Of a stretch of 64,000 nt of DNA, positions 26,602 through 35,701 are shown in pieces. The translations under genes and the position numbers were made by a program. Position 1 is the stretch's first letter; each line of letters starts with the position of its first letter. The DNA lies in the NCBI GenBank assembly GCA_001657385.1, contig LYSZ01000002.1:372001-436000 (forward strand), written 5' to 3'. The DNA is from Parvularcula sp. BBD 1991-13. Lineage in GTDB: Bacteria; Pseudomonadota; Alphaproteobacteria; Caulobacterales; Parvularculaceae. The notes below the pieces were generated by a model, which ran no database searches, was not told where the DNA came from, and worked only from the letters and a program-made list of their open reading frames with translations.

Positions 26602-26640
26602 TTTTGCAACGGTTTTTGCTGCAAAATCGAGAGAATCTCG
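26602..26640. promoter_or_regulatory. Two adjacent dyads upstream of the RND pump
   Basis: TTTTGCA (26602-26608) and TGCAAAA (26620-26626) form a perfect 7-base inverted repeat with 11 bases between. Directly after it CGAGA-gaa-TCTCG (26628-26640) forms a second. They lie about 150 bases before the adaptor gene, where a TetR- or MarR-type repressor might bind. No such gene is linked. Confidence 0.45.
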
Positions 26641-26789
26641 CGTTTGTGATCTTGTTTTCGCGACGGATCGTAAAGATTTTCGCGTTGTAATAAAGACGCG
26701 CGCCCGGTCCTCGGGCATAAGCATGCGAGAGGTCGGCGGACGACGCCTTCGAGCGTCTATCCGCCGTCACGCGAAGGGACTTGGATATT

Positions 26790-27986
26790 ATGAAGGGTTT
26801 GGCTGGCGCGGCCATCGGCGCTGTCATCGGCGCGGCCGCAATGGGCGCGGCCTTGATGCTCGTCACCGACATCGGCGCGCCCGCAGCGCCGGGCGCCTCT
26901 GGCGCCCAGGCGGGCGCGGCGCGTGGGCCCGGCGGCGCGCCGCAGCGCGGCGGCTCCGCCCCGGCGGTCGCAATGGCGATGGCGGAAGCCTCGTCCATCG
27001 GCCGCACCATCGAGGTGATCGGCGAGGCGCGCGCGCTTCAGAGCATCGAGGTCACCTCGGAAGTGGACGGCTTCGTCGCCGAAGTGCGGTTCGCCCCCGG
27101 CAAGCGCGTCGCCAAGGGCGACGTCCTGCTGAAACTGGAAGACGAGGAACAGCAGATCGCCCTTGACCGCGCCCGCGCCCAGTTCCCCGTGGCGAAAGCC
27201 AATTCGGAGCGATATGCAAAGCTTGCGGCGGATAACGCGGCCTCGGCGCTGGAAGCGGAAGCGGCCTTCAACGCCTACAAGGCGCTGGAGGCGGATCTGC
27301 GCGCGGCGCAGTTCGCCGTCGCGCAGCGGCGCATCGTCGCTCCGTTCGACGGGGTTGCGGGGCTGACCCGCGCCGATCCCGGCGACTTCATTCGCGCCGG
27401 CGACGTCATCACTACGCTTGACGACATCTCGGCGATTATTGTCGATTTTTCCGTGCCGCAGGAAACGGCGGACATTCTCGAAATCGGCCAGCCCGTCGTC
27501 GCCGCGCTCGCGTCTGCGTCGGCGCGGCGCTACGAGGGCGTGATCAGCGCTATCGACAGCCGGGTCGACGCGGTCTCGCGCACGCTTCGGGTCGAGGCGC
27601 GGTTCAACGACTCATCGATGCTGCCGGGCGCCGTCTACGCCGTTTCGACCACAAGCCGCGGCGCGCCTGCGGTGGCGCTGCCGGGCCTTGCGATCCAGTG
27701 GGACCGCGCCGGCGCCTATGTCTGGAAGCGCGGCGCGGATGGCGCGGCGATGCGCGCGCCGGTCGTTATCCTCCAGCGTACGGATGACATTGTCCTTGTC
27801 GAAGGTTCGATCGCCCCCGGCGACGAGGTGGTGGCCGAAGGCGCCGACCGGGTGCGCGCCGGGGCGAGCCTGCCGCCCGCGCGGCCGCGCACCGGCGCAT
27901 TGAAGGCGCGGGCCGGCGGCGCCGGGTCGCCGTCCGGTGCGGCTTCCGGCGCAGCGTCGGGCGCGACATCGGGCGCATACGAATGA
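26790..27986 (+). CDS. RND efflux periplasmic adaptor subunit
   Basis: A membrane-fusion protein of 398 residues linking the inner-membrane pump to an outer-membrane channel. The start is ATG 26790, with AGGGA upstream; an in-frame TTG nine bases earlier is too close to that site. The hydrophobic N-terminal anchor is followed by the lipoyl half-motifs (EVTSEVDGFVAEVRFAPGKRVAKGDVLLKL and RRIVAPFDGVAGLTRADPGDFI). The tail is Ala/Gly/Ser-rich. Its stop overlaps the permease start (ATGA). Confidence 0.93.
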   Translation: MKGLAGAAIGAVIGAAAMGAALMLVTDIGAPAAPGASGAQAGAARGPGGAPQRGGSAPAVAMAMAEASSIGRTIEVIGEARALQSIEVTSEVDGFVAEVRFAPGKRVAKGDVLLKLEDEEQQIALDRARAQFPVAKANSERYAKLAADNAASALEAEAAFNAYKALEADLRAAQFAVAQRRIVAPFDGVAGLTRADPGDFIRAGDVITTLDDISAIIVDFSVPQETADILEIGQPVVAALASASARRYEGVISAIDSRVDAVSRTLRVEARFNDSSMLPGAVYAVSTTSRGAPAVALPGLAIQWDRAGAYVWKRGADGAAMRAPVVILQRTDDIVLVEGSIAPGDEVVAEGADRVRAGASLPPARPRTGALKARAGGAGSPSGAASGAASGATSGAYE

Positions 27987-30900
27987 GCGGCGACGGCGGG
28001 CTGATCGGCGTTTTCATCCAGCGTCCGATCCTTGCATCCGTGGTCAGCCTGATCATCATCCTGGCCGGCCTTGCGGCGATGCTGGGCATCGAGGTGCGCG
28101 AACTGCCCGATGTCGATCAGCCGGTGGTCTCGATTTCCGCCGATTATCCCGGCGCGACCCCCGAATCCATGGACGCGGAGGTCACCTCGATCATCGAAAG
28201 CGCCGCCGCCCAGGTCGACGGCGCGCAGGCGATTTCCTCCTCCTCGTCCTTCGCGCGCAGCCGGGTGACGGTCGAATTTTCCAGCACCGTCGACATCAAC
28301 GTCGCCGCCAATGACGTGCAGAACGCCGTTTCCTCCGTACGCAACGATCTGCCCGACGACGTCGAGGCGCCGACGGTGGTGAAGGCCGACGCGGACGCCT
28401 CGCCGATCATGCGCGTGACGGTGTTCGCCTCCAACATGGACCCCGGCGATCTCGCCGATCTGGTGGACGACGTCGTCCTGCCCCGGCTCGAAGCGGTGGA
28501 GGGCGTCGCGCAGGCGGATGATTACGGCTTGCGCAACCGCGTGATCCGCGTGCGCCTGTTGCCTGTCTCGCTGGCCGCGCGCGGCTATTCCATCGACGAC
28601 GTGGCCCGGCTTGTCGGCACGGCGGCGCAGAGCGCGCCGTCCGGCCGGCTGCGCAACGAAACGCAGCAACTGCTGATCCGGGCCGAAGCCGCCGCGGCCA
28701 CGCCGGAAGCGATTGGCGCCCTGCGTCTCGACGACAACACCCGGCTTTCCGACGTCGCCATCGTCGAATGGGGGTATGAGGACGAAACCACGACCGCTCG
28801 GTACAATGGCGACGCCGCGCTCGGCATCGCCATCATCCGCCAGGCCCAGTCCAACACCGTCGAAGTGTCCAAGGGCGTGCGCGCGGCGGTGGCGGAACTG
28901 GGGCGCACCCTGCCGTCCAATGTGCGGCTCGACATTCCCGTCGACGATTCCATCTTCATCAACGCGGCCATCAACGAGGTCATCAAAAGTCTCGGGCTGG
29001 CGACCGCGATCGTCGTCTTCGTGATCTTTCTGTTCCTGCGCTCCCTGCGGGCGACGATCATTCCCGCGGTGACGATCCCGGTCTCGCTTCTCGGCACGCT
29101 CGCCGCCATGTGGCTCGCCGGGTTTTCGATTAACCTGATCACGCTCCTGGCGCTGGTCATGGCGACGGGGCTCGTGGTCGACGACGCCATCGTGGTGACG
29201 GAGAACATCCAGCGCTGGCGGGCGAAGGGCGCGGGCAAGCGGGCCGCGGCGGTGATCGGCGCGCGGGAGATCGTGTTCGCGGTGCTCTCTACGACGGTGA
29301 CGCTGGCGGCGGTGTTCATCCCGATTTCGTTCCTGCCCGGACAGGCGGGCCGGCTGTTCTCCGAATTCGGGTTCGTGCTGGCTTTCGCCGTGATGGTCTC
29401 GTCCTTCGTCGCGCTGACATTATGCCCTGTGCTGACGGTTCGCTTTGGCCGCGAGTTCCGGCCGGAAATGGCGGAAAAGCTCGCCGCGGACATGGAAAAG
29501 CCCGCCCACCGGCGCGCGCCGGCGGGGCCGGTCTCCCTGGTTTACGGCAAGGTGCTGCGGTTCTGCCTGTCCCGGCCCCTGGTCCCGGCGGCGCTGTCGG
29601 TGCTTTTCGCCGCCGGCGCCGTCACCGCCTACAACATGACGCCCAAGGAATTGACGCCGACGGAAGATCGCGGCCGCGTGTTCATGATCGTCAACGGCCA
29701 GGAGGGGGCGAGCTTCGATTATGTCGACCGCAAGGTGCTTGAGATCGAGAGCCGGCTGCAACGCTTCGTCGATGCGGGCGAGGCCGATTCGGTGATTTCG
29801 ATCAACGGCGTGCGCGGCTCCAACAGGTCGTTCGTGATCCTGCGCCTGCCCGACTGGTCGACCCGTGAGAAACAGCAGCAGGACTTCGAGCGCGAGGTGC
29901 GCGCGATGGTTTCCGACATTCCGGGGATCAGCGTCATCATCGGCCGCGGCAACTCCCTCGGCATTCGCGGCGCCGGGCAGGGATTGCGCTTCGCCGTTGT
30001 CGGCGACGACTACGACAAGGCGGCGGACGCCGCCGACGCGCTGGTCGGCGCCCTGGAGCGGAACCCGGCCTTCGGCAATGTGCGCCTCAATTTCCAGACC
30101 TCTCAGCCGCAGATCACCATCGCTGTCGACCGCGACGCCGCGACATCCCTCGGCGCGCCGATCGACGCCATCACGACGACGGTTCAGGCCATGGCCGACG
30201 AGTTCGAAGCGGCGCAGATCTTTGTCGGCGACGACATCATCGAAGTGCTGATTTCCGCGGGCGGCGAGCCGATCAACGACCCGACGGATCTGGAAAACCT
30301 TTTCATCCGCACCGAAAGCGGCGCGTTCGTGCCGCTCTCCTCGGTGGCGAGCGTGGAGGAGGTCGCGGTGGCCTCCAACCTCGCCCGCGAGGAGCGGCGC
30401 CGCGCGGTCCCGGTGACGGCGGGGCTGGGCGACGGGGTCTCCCTCGGCGACGCGGTGGCGGCGCTGCGGGCGGAGGCCGCGGACATCCTGCCGGACGGCA
30501 TGTCGATCGTCCTCCTCGGCGAGGCGAAGCTGCTCGACGACAGCGCCAGCCGGACCCTCCTCGTTTTCGCCTTCGCGGCGCTGATCGTCTTCCTGGTGCT
30601 GGCGGCGCAGTTCGAAAGCTTCATCAGCGCCATGATCATTATGGTCACGGTGCCGTTCGGGCTGGCCGCCGCGATCTACGCCATCCTTCTCACCGGCGGA
30701 TCGATCAATTACTACAGCCAGATCGGGCTGGTGCTGCTGATCGGGATCATGGCGAAAAACGGCATCCTGATCGTCGAATTCGCAAACCAGCTCCGCGACC
30801 GGGGCGAAAGCGTGCGCGAGGCGATCGAGCATGCGGCGATGACGCGGCTGCGTCCGGTGCTGATGACGGCGATCTCGACGCTTCTCGGCGGCCTGCCGCT

Positions 30901-31096
30901 CATTCTCGGGGCGGGCGCCGGGTCGGAGGCGCGCGCCGCCCTTGGCTGGGTGGTGATCGGCGGGCTCGGCTTCGCCACGGTCTTCACGCTGTTCCTGACG
31001 CCGGTCGCGTTTCTGGCGCTGGCGCGGTTCTCGAGGCCGCGCGCCTCGGAAGGCGCCAAGGTCGCCGAGGAACTCGCCGAAGCGCCCGTCGCCTGA
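27983..31096 (+). CDS. RND efflux transporter permease
   Basis: A 1037-residue AcrB-type proton-driven pump. It opens with IQRPILASVVSLIIILAGLAAM and has the two large periplasmic domains and twelve membrane helices. The proton-relay Asp pair is seen in MATGLVVDDAIVVTENI in helix 4, and GLVLLIGIMAKNGILIVEFAN is the matching second-half motif. It is translationally coupled to the adaptor. No TolC-type gene follows, so it must use a shared outer-membrane channel. Confidence 0.95.
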   Translation: MSGDGGLIGVFIQRPILASVVSLIIILAGLAAMLGIEVRELPDVDQPVVSISADYPGATPESMDAEVTSIIESAAAQVDGAQAISSSSSFARSRVTVEFSSTVDINVAANDVQNAVSSVRNDLPDDVEAPTVVKADADASPIMRVTVFASNMDPGDLADLVDDVVLPRLEAVEGVAQADDYGLRNRVIRVRLLPVSLAARGYSIDDVARLVGTAAQSAPSGRLRNETQQLLIRAEAAAATPEAIGALRLDDNTRLSDVAIVEWGYEDETTTARYNGDAALGIAIIRQAQSNTVEVSKGVRAAVAELGRTLPSNVRLDIPVDDSIFINAAINEVIKSLGLATAIVVFVIFLFLRSLRATIIPAVTIPVSLLGTLAAMWLAGFSINLITLLALVMATGLVVDDAIVVTENIQRWRAKGAGKRAAAVIGAREIVFAVLSTTVTLAAVFIPISFLPGQAGRLFSEFGFVLAFAVMVSSFVALTLCPVLTVRFGREFRPEMAEKLAADMEKPAHRRAPAGPVSLVYGKVLRFCLSRPLVPAALSVLFAAGAVTAYNMTPKELTPTEDRGRVFMIVNGQEGASFDYVDRKVLEIESRLQRFVDAGEADSVISINGVRGSNRSFVILRLPDWSTREKQQQDFEREVRAMVSDIPGISVIIGRGNSLGIRGAGQGLRFAVVGDDYDKAADAADALVGALERNPAFGNVRLNFQTSQPQITIAVDRDAATSLGAPIDAITTTVQAMADEFEAAQIFVGDDIIEVLISAGGEPINDPTDLENLFIRTESGAFVPLSSVASVEEVAVASNLAREERRRAVPVTAGLGDGVSLGDAVAALRAEAADILPDGMSIVLLGEAKLLDDSASRTLLVFAFAALIVFLVLAAQFESFISAMIIMVTVPFGLAAAIYAILLTGGSINYYSQIGLVLLIGIMAKNGILIVEFANQLRDRGESVREAIEHAAMTRLRPVLMTAISTLLGGLPLILGAGAGSEARAALGWVVIGGLGFATVFTLFLTPVAFLALARFSRPRASEGAKVAEELAEAPVA

Positions 31097-31150
31097 CCGC
31101 ACGGCGGGCGTTCAAGCGTTGCGCCCAGGACTAGCGGCCGGCCGGCCAGC

Positions 31151-33382
31151 CTAAAACGACCGGCCGAGATGCAGAAACAGGCTGTACTGGCCTTCCTCGG
31201 CGAAGCCGGCGCCGAAAAAGGCGGGCCCGAGCAGGGTTTGCGCGCCGATGTAAACGCCGCCGGATGCGAAATTGGCGCGCTCGCCCTCCTCGAACAGATC
31301 GAACGCCGCATTCGCATACTCAACCGTTACGCCCACGTAGATCGGAAAGCTGACGACGGCGTCGGCGGCGGTCAGGCGCCGGAACGCCTCCACTGAAGCG
31401 AAGACATATTCGTTGTTCGGCAGGGAGTTTTCCGAAAACGCCGTAAGCTGACGAAATCCGCCGAGGGAGAGAACCTCGATCGGGTCGTTGTCGTCGTTCT
31501 CGACGGTTTCCATCCGGGCGCGCAGGATAACGCCGGTGTCGCCGAAACTGAAAGGCTTCATGGCGAAAATACGGTAGATATCCGTACGCTGACCGTCACC
31601 GAGGTCGAACAGCGTTTCGTTCGCCGCCCGAAATTGCAGGCCGCGCGTCGGCCAGTCCAGCTTGTCGAGCGTGTCGACGCCGGCCATGACGCCGACCCCG
31701 CCGAGGGAATAGCTGAACGGCTCAAGATCCGATGGCAGGAGCACGACCTGCGGGGTCAGCTCGCCCGCGCCGACGACGCCTTCCAGGGCGATGATCCCCC
31801 ATTGCCCCAGTTCGCGGCCGAGACGCAGCTCTGCGGTGGCCTGTTCCTGCACGAACTCGCCGAGGCGCAGATCGCCGACGTCGAAGATGAGTTCCTCGCT
31901 CCGGTAGCGCCCGGCGGGGATGACGAAAAACCGGCCCTCGCGGCCGAACGGCTGATAGAGCTCGGCCGCGACGCCGAAATTCGAACCGACCTCGAACGCA
32001 AGGCTTGCTTCCCCGCCGCGGGCGCTGACCGGGCGCAGCGACAGCCGCCCGAGCAGGCCGTATGCGGAATCGCCGTCGAACGTGGTCGACGCCCGCAGGC
32101 CCGCCTGCACCAGAACCCCGGTGAGGCTGCGCCGGCGGACGTCGAGGAGCGCGTTGTCGCCGCTGAGGCCCACGCTCACCTCTCCGAAACCGCCGAAGGC
32201 GGCGATGTCCTTCAGGCGGCGCTCGATTTCCTCCGGTTCGTCGATGGCGTCGGGGTCGAAGTCGAAGCGCCGCAGAATGACGTCGTCGCTGACGATCGTC
32301 TCGTTGGCGATCAACACGTCCTCCACTGACGAGGGGAGGCGTTCCGGATCGACGTCGCGCGTGCGCGGCGGCGCGGCCCGCGCCTTGATCGCCGCCAGCT
32401 TGTCGCGGGCGAGGCGGGCCGCCGCGCGCCCCGCTTCGAAGGCGGTTTCGGCGCGCTCGAAGCTCGACACCGTCAGGTCCTCAAGGGAGGGGCGGATCAG
32501 CGTGTCGGCCTCGCCGAGGCGGGCGACGTCGTCTTTCCAGTTGCGCCAGACGATGAGCCGGACAAGCTGGCCGGTGGTTTCGCCCAGGGACGGCGCACTG
32601 TCGATGGCGGGCGGCTCGACGGTGGTGTCGACAGCGATGATCAGGTCCGCGCCCATCGCCCTGGCGACGCCGACCGGCAACTGCGCCGACAGGCCGCCGT
32701 CCACATAGACCCGCCCGCCGATTTCGCGCGGCGCGAAGATACCGGGCACGGCCATGCTCGCGAGCATCGCCTCGGTGATGTCGCCCTCGGACAGGGCGCG
32801 CGCCTCGCCGGTGGAAAGGTCCGTCGCCACGGCCCGGTAGGGAACCCGGAGCGCGTCGAAATCCGCATTGACGTCGATATGCGCGGTCAGTCTGCGGAAA
32901 TGCGATTTCAGCCCCCGCATCTCCCGCCAGCCGCCGGGAAATTCAAGGCCGTCGCGGGTGATGCTGGCGACGGGGCCTGAGAAATACTGCCCTTCCAGTT
33001 CCTTTTCCAGATAGGGCTTGTTGCTGCGCTCGATCGCGCCGCTGAAAATGTCGCTCCAGTCGCTTGAGCGGAATATCTCCTTGAGGTCGTCCGCCTCGTA
33101 GCCGGCGGCGTAAAGACCGCCGACCACCGCGCCCATGCTCGTGCCGACGACGCAGTGAACGGGAATGTCCATCGCCTCGACAAGCTCCAGAACGCCGACA
33201 TGGGTCGCGGCGAAGGCGCCGCCGCCGCTCAGTACCAGCGCCACGTCCATGCCGTCCGCGTCCTGATCGTCGCAGGCGCCGGCGGCGCCCGGCAGGAGAC
33301 CAAGGGCGAGGGCGGCGAGCAAGGCCGGCATGCGCGCACGGGCAGGCGTGCGCCGCGCGGAAAGGCGTCTGGGGGCGTTCAT
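31151..33382 (-). CDS. Patatin-like phospholipase fused to an outer-membrane barrel
   Basis: 743 residues: a signal peptide (about 17-36), a patatin domain with catalytic Ser82 (VVGTSMGAV) and Asp228 (YVDGGLSAQLPV), a POTRA-like segment around 350-410, and a C-terminal barrel ending in GQYSLFLHLGRSF, a classic outer-membrane final strand. This is the layout of type Vd autotransporters such as PlpD. The oxyanion loop is GGGAFAATHVG, where most family members have GGGxRG. Convergent with the RND genes. Probably a surface or secreted lipase. Confidence 0.9.
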   Translation of the reverse strand: MNAPRRLSARRTPARARMPALLAALALGLLPGAAGACDDQDADGMDVALVLSGGGAFAATHVGVLELVEAMDIPVHCVVGTSMGAVVGGLYAAGYEADDLKEIFRSSDWSDIFSGAIERSNKPYLEKELEGQYFSGPVASITRDGLEFPGGWREMRGLKSHFRRLTAHIDVNADFDALRVPYRAVATDLSTGEARALSEGDITEAMLASMAVPGIFAPREIGGRVYVDGGLSAQLPVGVARAMGADLIIAVDTTVEPPAIDSAPSLGETTGQLVRLIVWRNWKDDVARLGEADTLIRPSLEDLTVSSFERAETAFEAGRAAARLARDKLAAIKARAAPPRTRDVDPERLPSSVEDVLIANETIVSDDVILRRFDFDPDAIDEPEEIERRLKDIAAFGGFGEVSVGLSGDNALLDVRRRSLTGVLVQAGLRASTTFDGDSAYGLLGRLSLRPVSARGGEASLAFEVGSNFGVAAELYQPFGREGRFFVIPAGRYRSEELIFDVGDLRLGEFVQEQATAELRLGRELGQWGIIALEGVVGAGELTPQVVLLPSDLEPFSYSLGGVGVMAGVDTLDKLDWPTRGLQFRAANETLFDLGDGQRTDIYRIFAMKPFSFGDTGVILRARMETVENDDNDPIEVLSLGGFRQLTAFSENSLPNNEYVFASVEAFRRLTAADAVVSFPIYVGVTVEYANAAFDLFEEGERANFASGGVYIGAQTLLGPAFFGAGFAEEGQYSLFLHLGRSF

Positions 33383-33487
33383 GGGCTTTAAGGCTATCCG
33401 TGTCGTGTGAACGCGCCTTTACCATCGTCCGAAAGGCCCGCCAAATCCGCGCGGCGCCTTCCGCGGACGATCCGCCCCGCGCGCGTC

Positions 33488-34633
33488 TCAGGCTTGCGCT
33501 TCGAACTCGCCCGCCGGGCGGGCGCCGCCCTCGCCGGCCCGGAAGGCGCGCGGGGTCTGGCCGGTCGCGTCCTTGAAGGCGCGATTGAAGGGGCCGACGG
33601 ACCCGAAGCCGCAATCGAGCGCGATGGTCAGGATGGGGGTGCGCGCATGGTCCGGATCGCGCAGGAGGCGTTTTGCCCGCTCGATCCGGAACCCGTTCAC
33701 CAGGCGGTTGAAATTGGCGTGCGCCGTGGCGGCGACGGCCTTGGAGACCCTGTACTCCGGCTCGCCGAGATCGGCGGCGAGATCGGCGACCTTGAGATTG
33801 GGGGTCGTGAAATAGTCGTCCCGTTCAAGGCGTCTGACGATCGTTTCCGCCAGGGCCGCCAGCGCCGGATCGGGAGAGATCGGCCGGGCCTTGCTTTGGG
33901 GCCGGGCGCGCGTCACCGCCGCTGCGTCCGCCACGCCGATGGCGGGCCGGGAGCCGGCCGCCGCCGACAGCGGCGCGCCCAGCCTGTAGGCCAGCGCGGC
34001 GGCGGAAAGGATCAGCGCGATCAACGGCGCGACCGACAGCACGGCGGTTTCGTATCGGGCGGCGAGGCTGCCCTCCGCCGCGCCGCGCATCCACAGCGCC
34101 GTCACCGCGACCAGCCCGCTGTAAACCGCAACGAACATCAGCCGCATCCGCCGTTCCGGCGCCGACAGCCGCGCGCTGTAGCGGCGCAGCGCCTCGATAA
34201 CCGGCGCCAGCAGCACGGTGGAGCTGATCATCCGGGTGAGATTGTCGACCACGTGCCGTGTCGGGGCGCCTTCCGCCAGGGCGGCGACGCCGAAGATCTC
34301 GCCCATGTCGCCGATATAGGCCGATGCGACGAGCGTCAGCACCAGGACGAGGGGCCAGCGCTCGAAGGCCGGCCGGGCCTGGAACAGCGCGCGCGAGAAA
34401 AGCCAGGACCAGCCGCAGGCGGCCGCGGCGCCGAGGGCGACAAGCGGCGCGGCGGGGCCGAGGGCGCCGCCGGCGACAACCTCCAGGGACGCGCAAAACA
34501 GCGCCAGGGCGAAAGCCGTCCAGTAGACCGTCACCGGCGAGATCGCCGCGCGGCGGTTGAGGATCACGACGCCGGCCGCCGCCGCCCCCGCGGTCGCCAT
34601 CCGCATGGCGGTCATCCAGTCAATGTCGATCAT
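33488..34633 (-). CDS. Membrane-bound AraC family regulator
   Basis: 381 residues. The N-terminal 240 residues hold about six to seven hydrophobic segments, then a linker and a C-terminal AraC DNA-binding domain with both helix-turn-helix units (LKVADLAADLGEPEYRVSKAV and TILTIALDCGFGSVGPFNRAFKDATGQTPRAFR). This architecture suggests a membrane sensor that controls transcription directly. It is divergent from two membrane-protein genes, across a perfect inverted repeat, so it likely controls them. Confidence 0.88.
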   Translation of the reverse strand: MIDIDWMTAMRMATAGAAAAGVVILNRRAAISPVTVYWTAFALALFCASLEVVAGGALGPAAPLVALGAAAACGWSWLFSRALFQARPAFERWPLVLVLTLVASAYIGDMGEIFGVAALAEGAPTRHVVDNLTRMISSTVLLAPVIEALRRYSARLSAPERRMRLMFVAVYSGLVAVTALWMRGAAEGSLAARYETAVLSVAPLIALILSAAALAYRLGAPLSAAAGSRPAIGVADAAAVTRARPQSKARPISPDPALAALAETIVRRLERDDYFTTPNLKVADLAADLGEPEYRVSKAVAATAHANFNRLVNGFRIERAKRLLRDPDHARTPILTIALDCGFGSVGPFNRAFKDATGQTPRAFRAGEGGARPAGEFEAQA

Positions 34634-34725
34634 ACCTGGCCTCGATCATACCCGTCTTCCCTGCGCCGCCGCGCCGTCGCATCACCGCCCCGGCGGCGCG
34701 TTTCATCGTCTTTGTCGCAAAAATA

Positions 34726-34749
34726 CTCGCCGAATTGCAAATCGGCGAG
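34726..34749. promoter_or_regulatory. Perfect 8-base inverted repeat in the AraC intergenic region
   Basis: CTCGCCGA (34726-34733) and TCGGCGAG (34742-34749) flank an 8-base AT-rich spacer, about 60 bases before the downstream membrane-protein start. Its position in the only gap between the regulator and the operon it faces makes it the best operator candidate. A hairpin in the leader is an alternative. Confidence 0.5.
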
Positions 34750-34810
34750 AAGCCTTGCCGTAATTTTCCTACGCCTTGACGCAATTGAAGCGCAAAACGG
34801 AGCGTTAAAC

Positions 34811-35680
34811 ATGAGCGAGCGGCAGGCGGCGGGAGCAGCAAGCGCGGGCGCGGGGGGCGCGGTGGCTGACGCCGGGGCGCGGGGCGCGCTGGCCAGGCTC
34901 GCCGCCGGCGCCCTGAAAGGGGCGGGCGTCGTCTGGTTCCTGGCCGCGGCCGTCGGACAAATCGCCTTCGTCTATTACATCCTCGTCTATTATGGGGGAC
35001 GCACCCTTTCGGGGAATTACGCCGCCTGGAACGATCGCCCCATCATTGACGGCTATATCGCGGGCGACGGCGTCGGGAATTTCATGTTCGCCGCGCATGT
35101 CCTGCTCGCGGCGGCGATCACCCTTGGCGGGCTGGCGCAGCTGACCCCGCAGATCCGCGACCGGGCGCGGCGTTTTCACCGCTGGAACGGTCGCGTCTTT
35201 CTGCTGATCGCGTATTTCATGGCGGGCGGCGGCATCTGGCTTGGCTGGGTGCGGGGAACGCGGCTGTCGGATATTTCCGCGGCGGCGGTTTCCCTGAACG
35301 GCGTGCTGATCATCCTGTTCGCCAGCCTTGCCTGGTTTTACGCGGCGACCCGCCGGATCGACACCCATCGTCAATGGGCGATGCGGACCTTCATCGCGGT
35401 GAACGGCGTCTGGTTTTTCCGCGTCGGGATCATGGCCTGGATCATTTTCAACCAGGGACCGGTCGGCATGAACGAGACCCTGTCCGGGCCGGCCGATATT
35501 GCGCTCAGCTTCGGCAGCTATCTTGCGCCGCTGGCGGTGCTGGAGGTTTATTTCGCCGCCGGCCGCGCACGCACCGCCGGTCCCAAACTCGCCGCGGCGC
35601 TCCTCGTTCTGATCATGACCGCGCTCATGGCGGTCGGGATCTTCGGCACGATCACGCTCATGTGGGGCGACTATATCTGA
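34811..35680 (+). CDS. DUF2306 membrane protein
   Basis: 289 residues with about seven hydrophobic helices. Features of the family are FMFAAHVLLAAAITLGGLAQLTPQIR, the RFHRWNGRVFLLI block and DTHRQWAMRTFIAVNGVWFFR, where His and Arg residues recur at helix ends. The function is unknown. The reading frame stays open far upstream, but the ATG at 34811 is the natural start because it lies past the intergenic dyad and precedes the first helix. The next gene starts 21 bases later. Confidence 0.85.
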   Translation: MSERQAAGAASAGAGGAVADAGARGALARLAAGALKGAGVVWFLAAAVGQIAFVYYILVYYGGRTLSGNYAAWNDRPIIDGYIAGDGVGNFMFAAHVLLAAAITLGGLAQLTPQIRDRARRFHRWNGRVFLLIAYFMAGGGIWLGWVRGTRLSDISAAAVSLNGVLIILFASLAWFYAATRRIDTHRQWAMRTFIAVNGVWFFRVGIMAWIIFNQGPVGMNETLSGPADIALSFGSYLAPLAVLEVYFAAGRARTAGPKLAAALLVLIMTALMAVGIFGTITLMWGDYI

Positions 35681-35701
35681 GACGGGAAAGGAAGAAACAG
35701 G

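Larger units (their letters stand above)
26375..26789. other. Divergent intergenic region between SDR and RND genes
   Basis: 415 bases without a gene. On the SDR side lies a direct repeat of GGAACATATTG. On the RND side lie two inverted repeats (26602-26640) and AT-rich sequence likely to hold the promoter. No small reading frame looks real. Confidence 0.5.

Noticed and set aside
29420-31102. A 560-codon minus-strand frame under the RND permease
   Set aside because: Antisense shadow of a clear RND pump, with no domain signal and Arg/His/Gln-rich composition.
33407-34810. Upstream extension of the DUF2306 reading frame by about 470 codons
   Set aside because: This extension is antisense to the AraC gene and crosses the intergenic dyad. 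The family N terminus and membrane helices begin after 34811.
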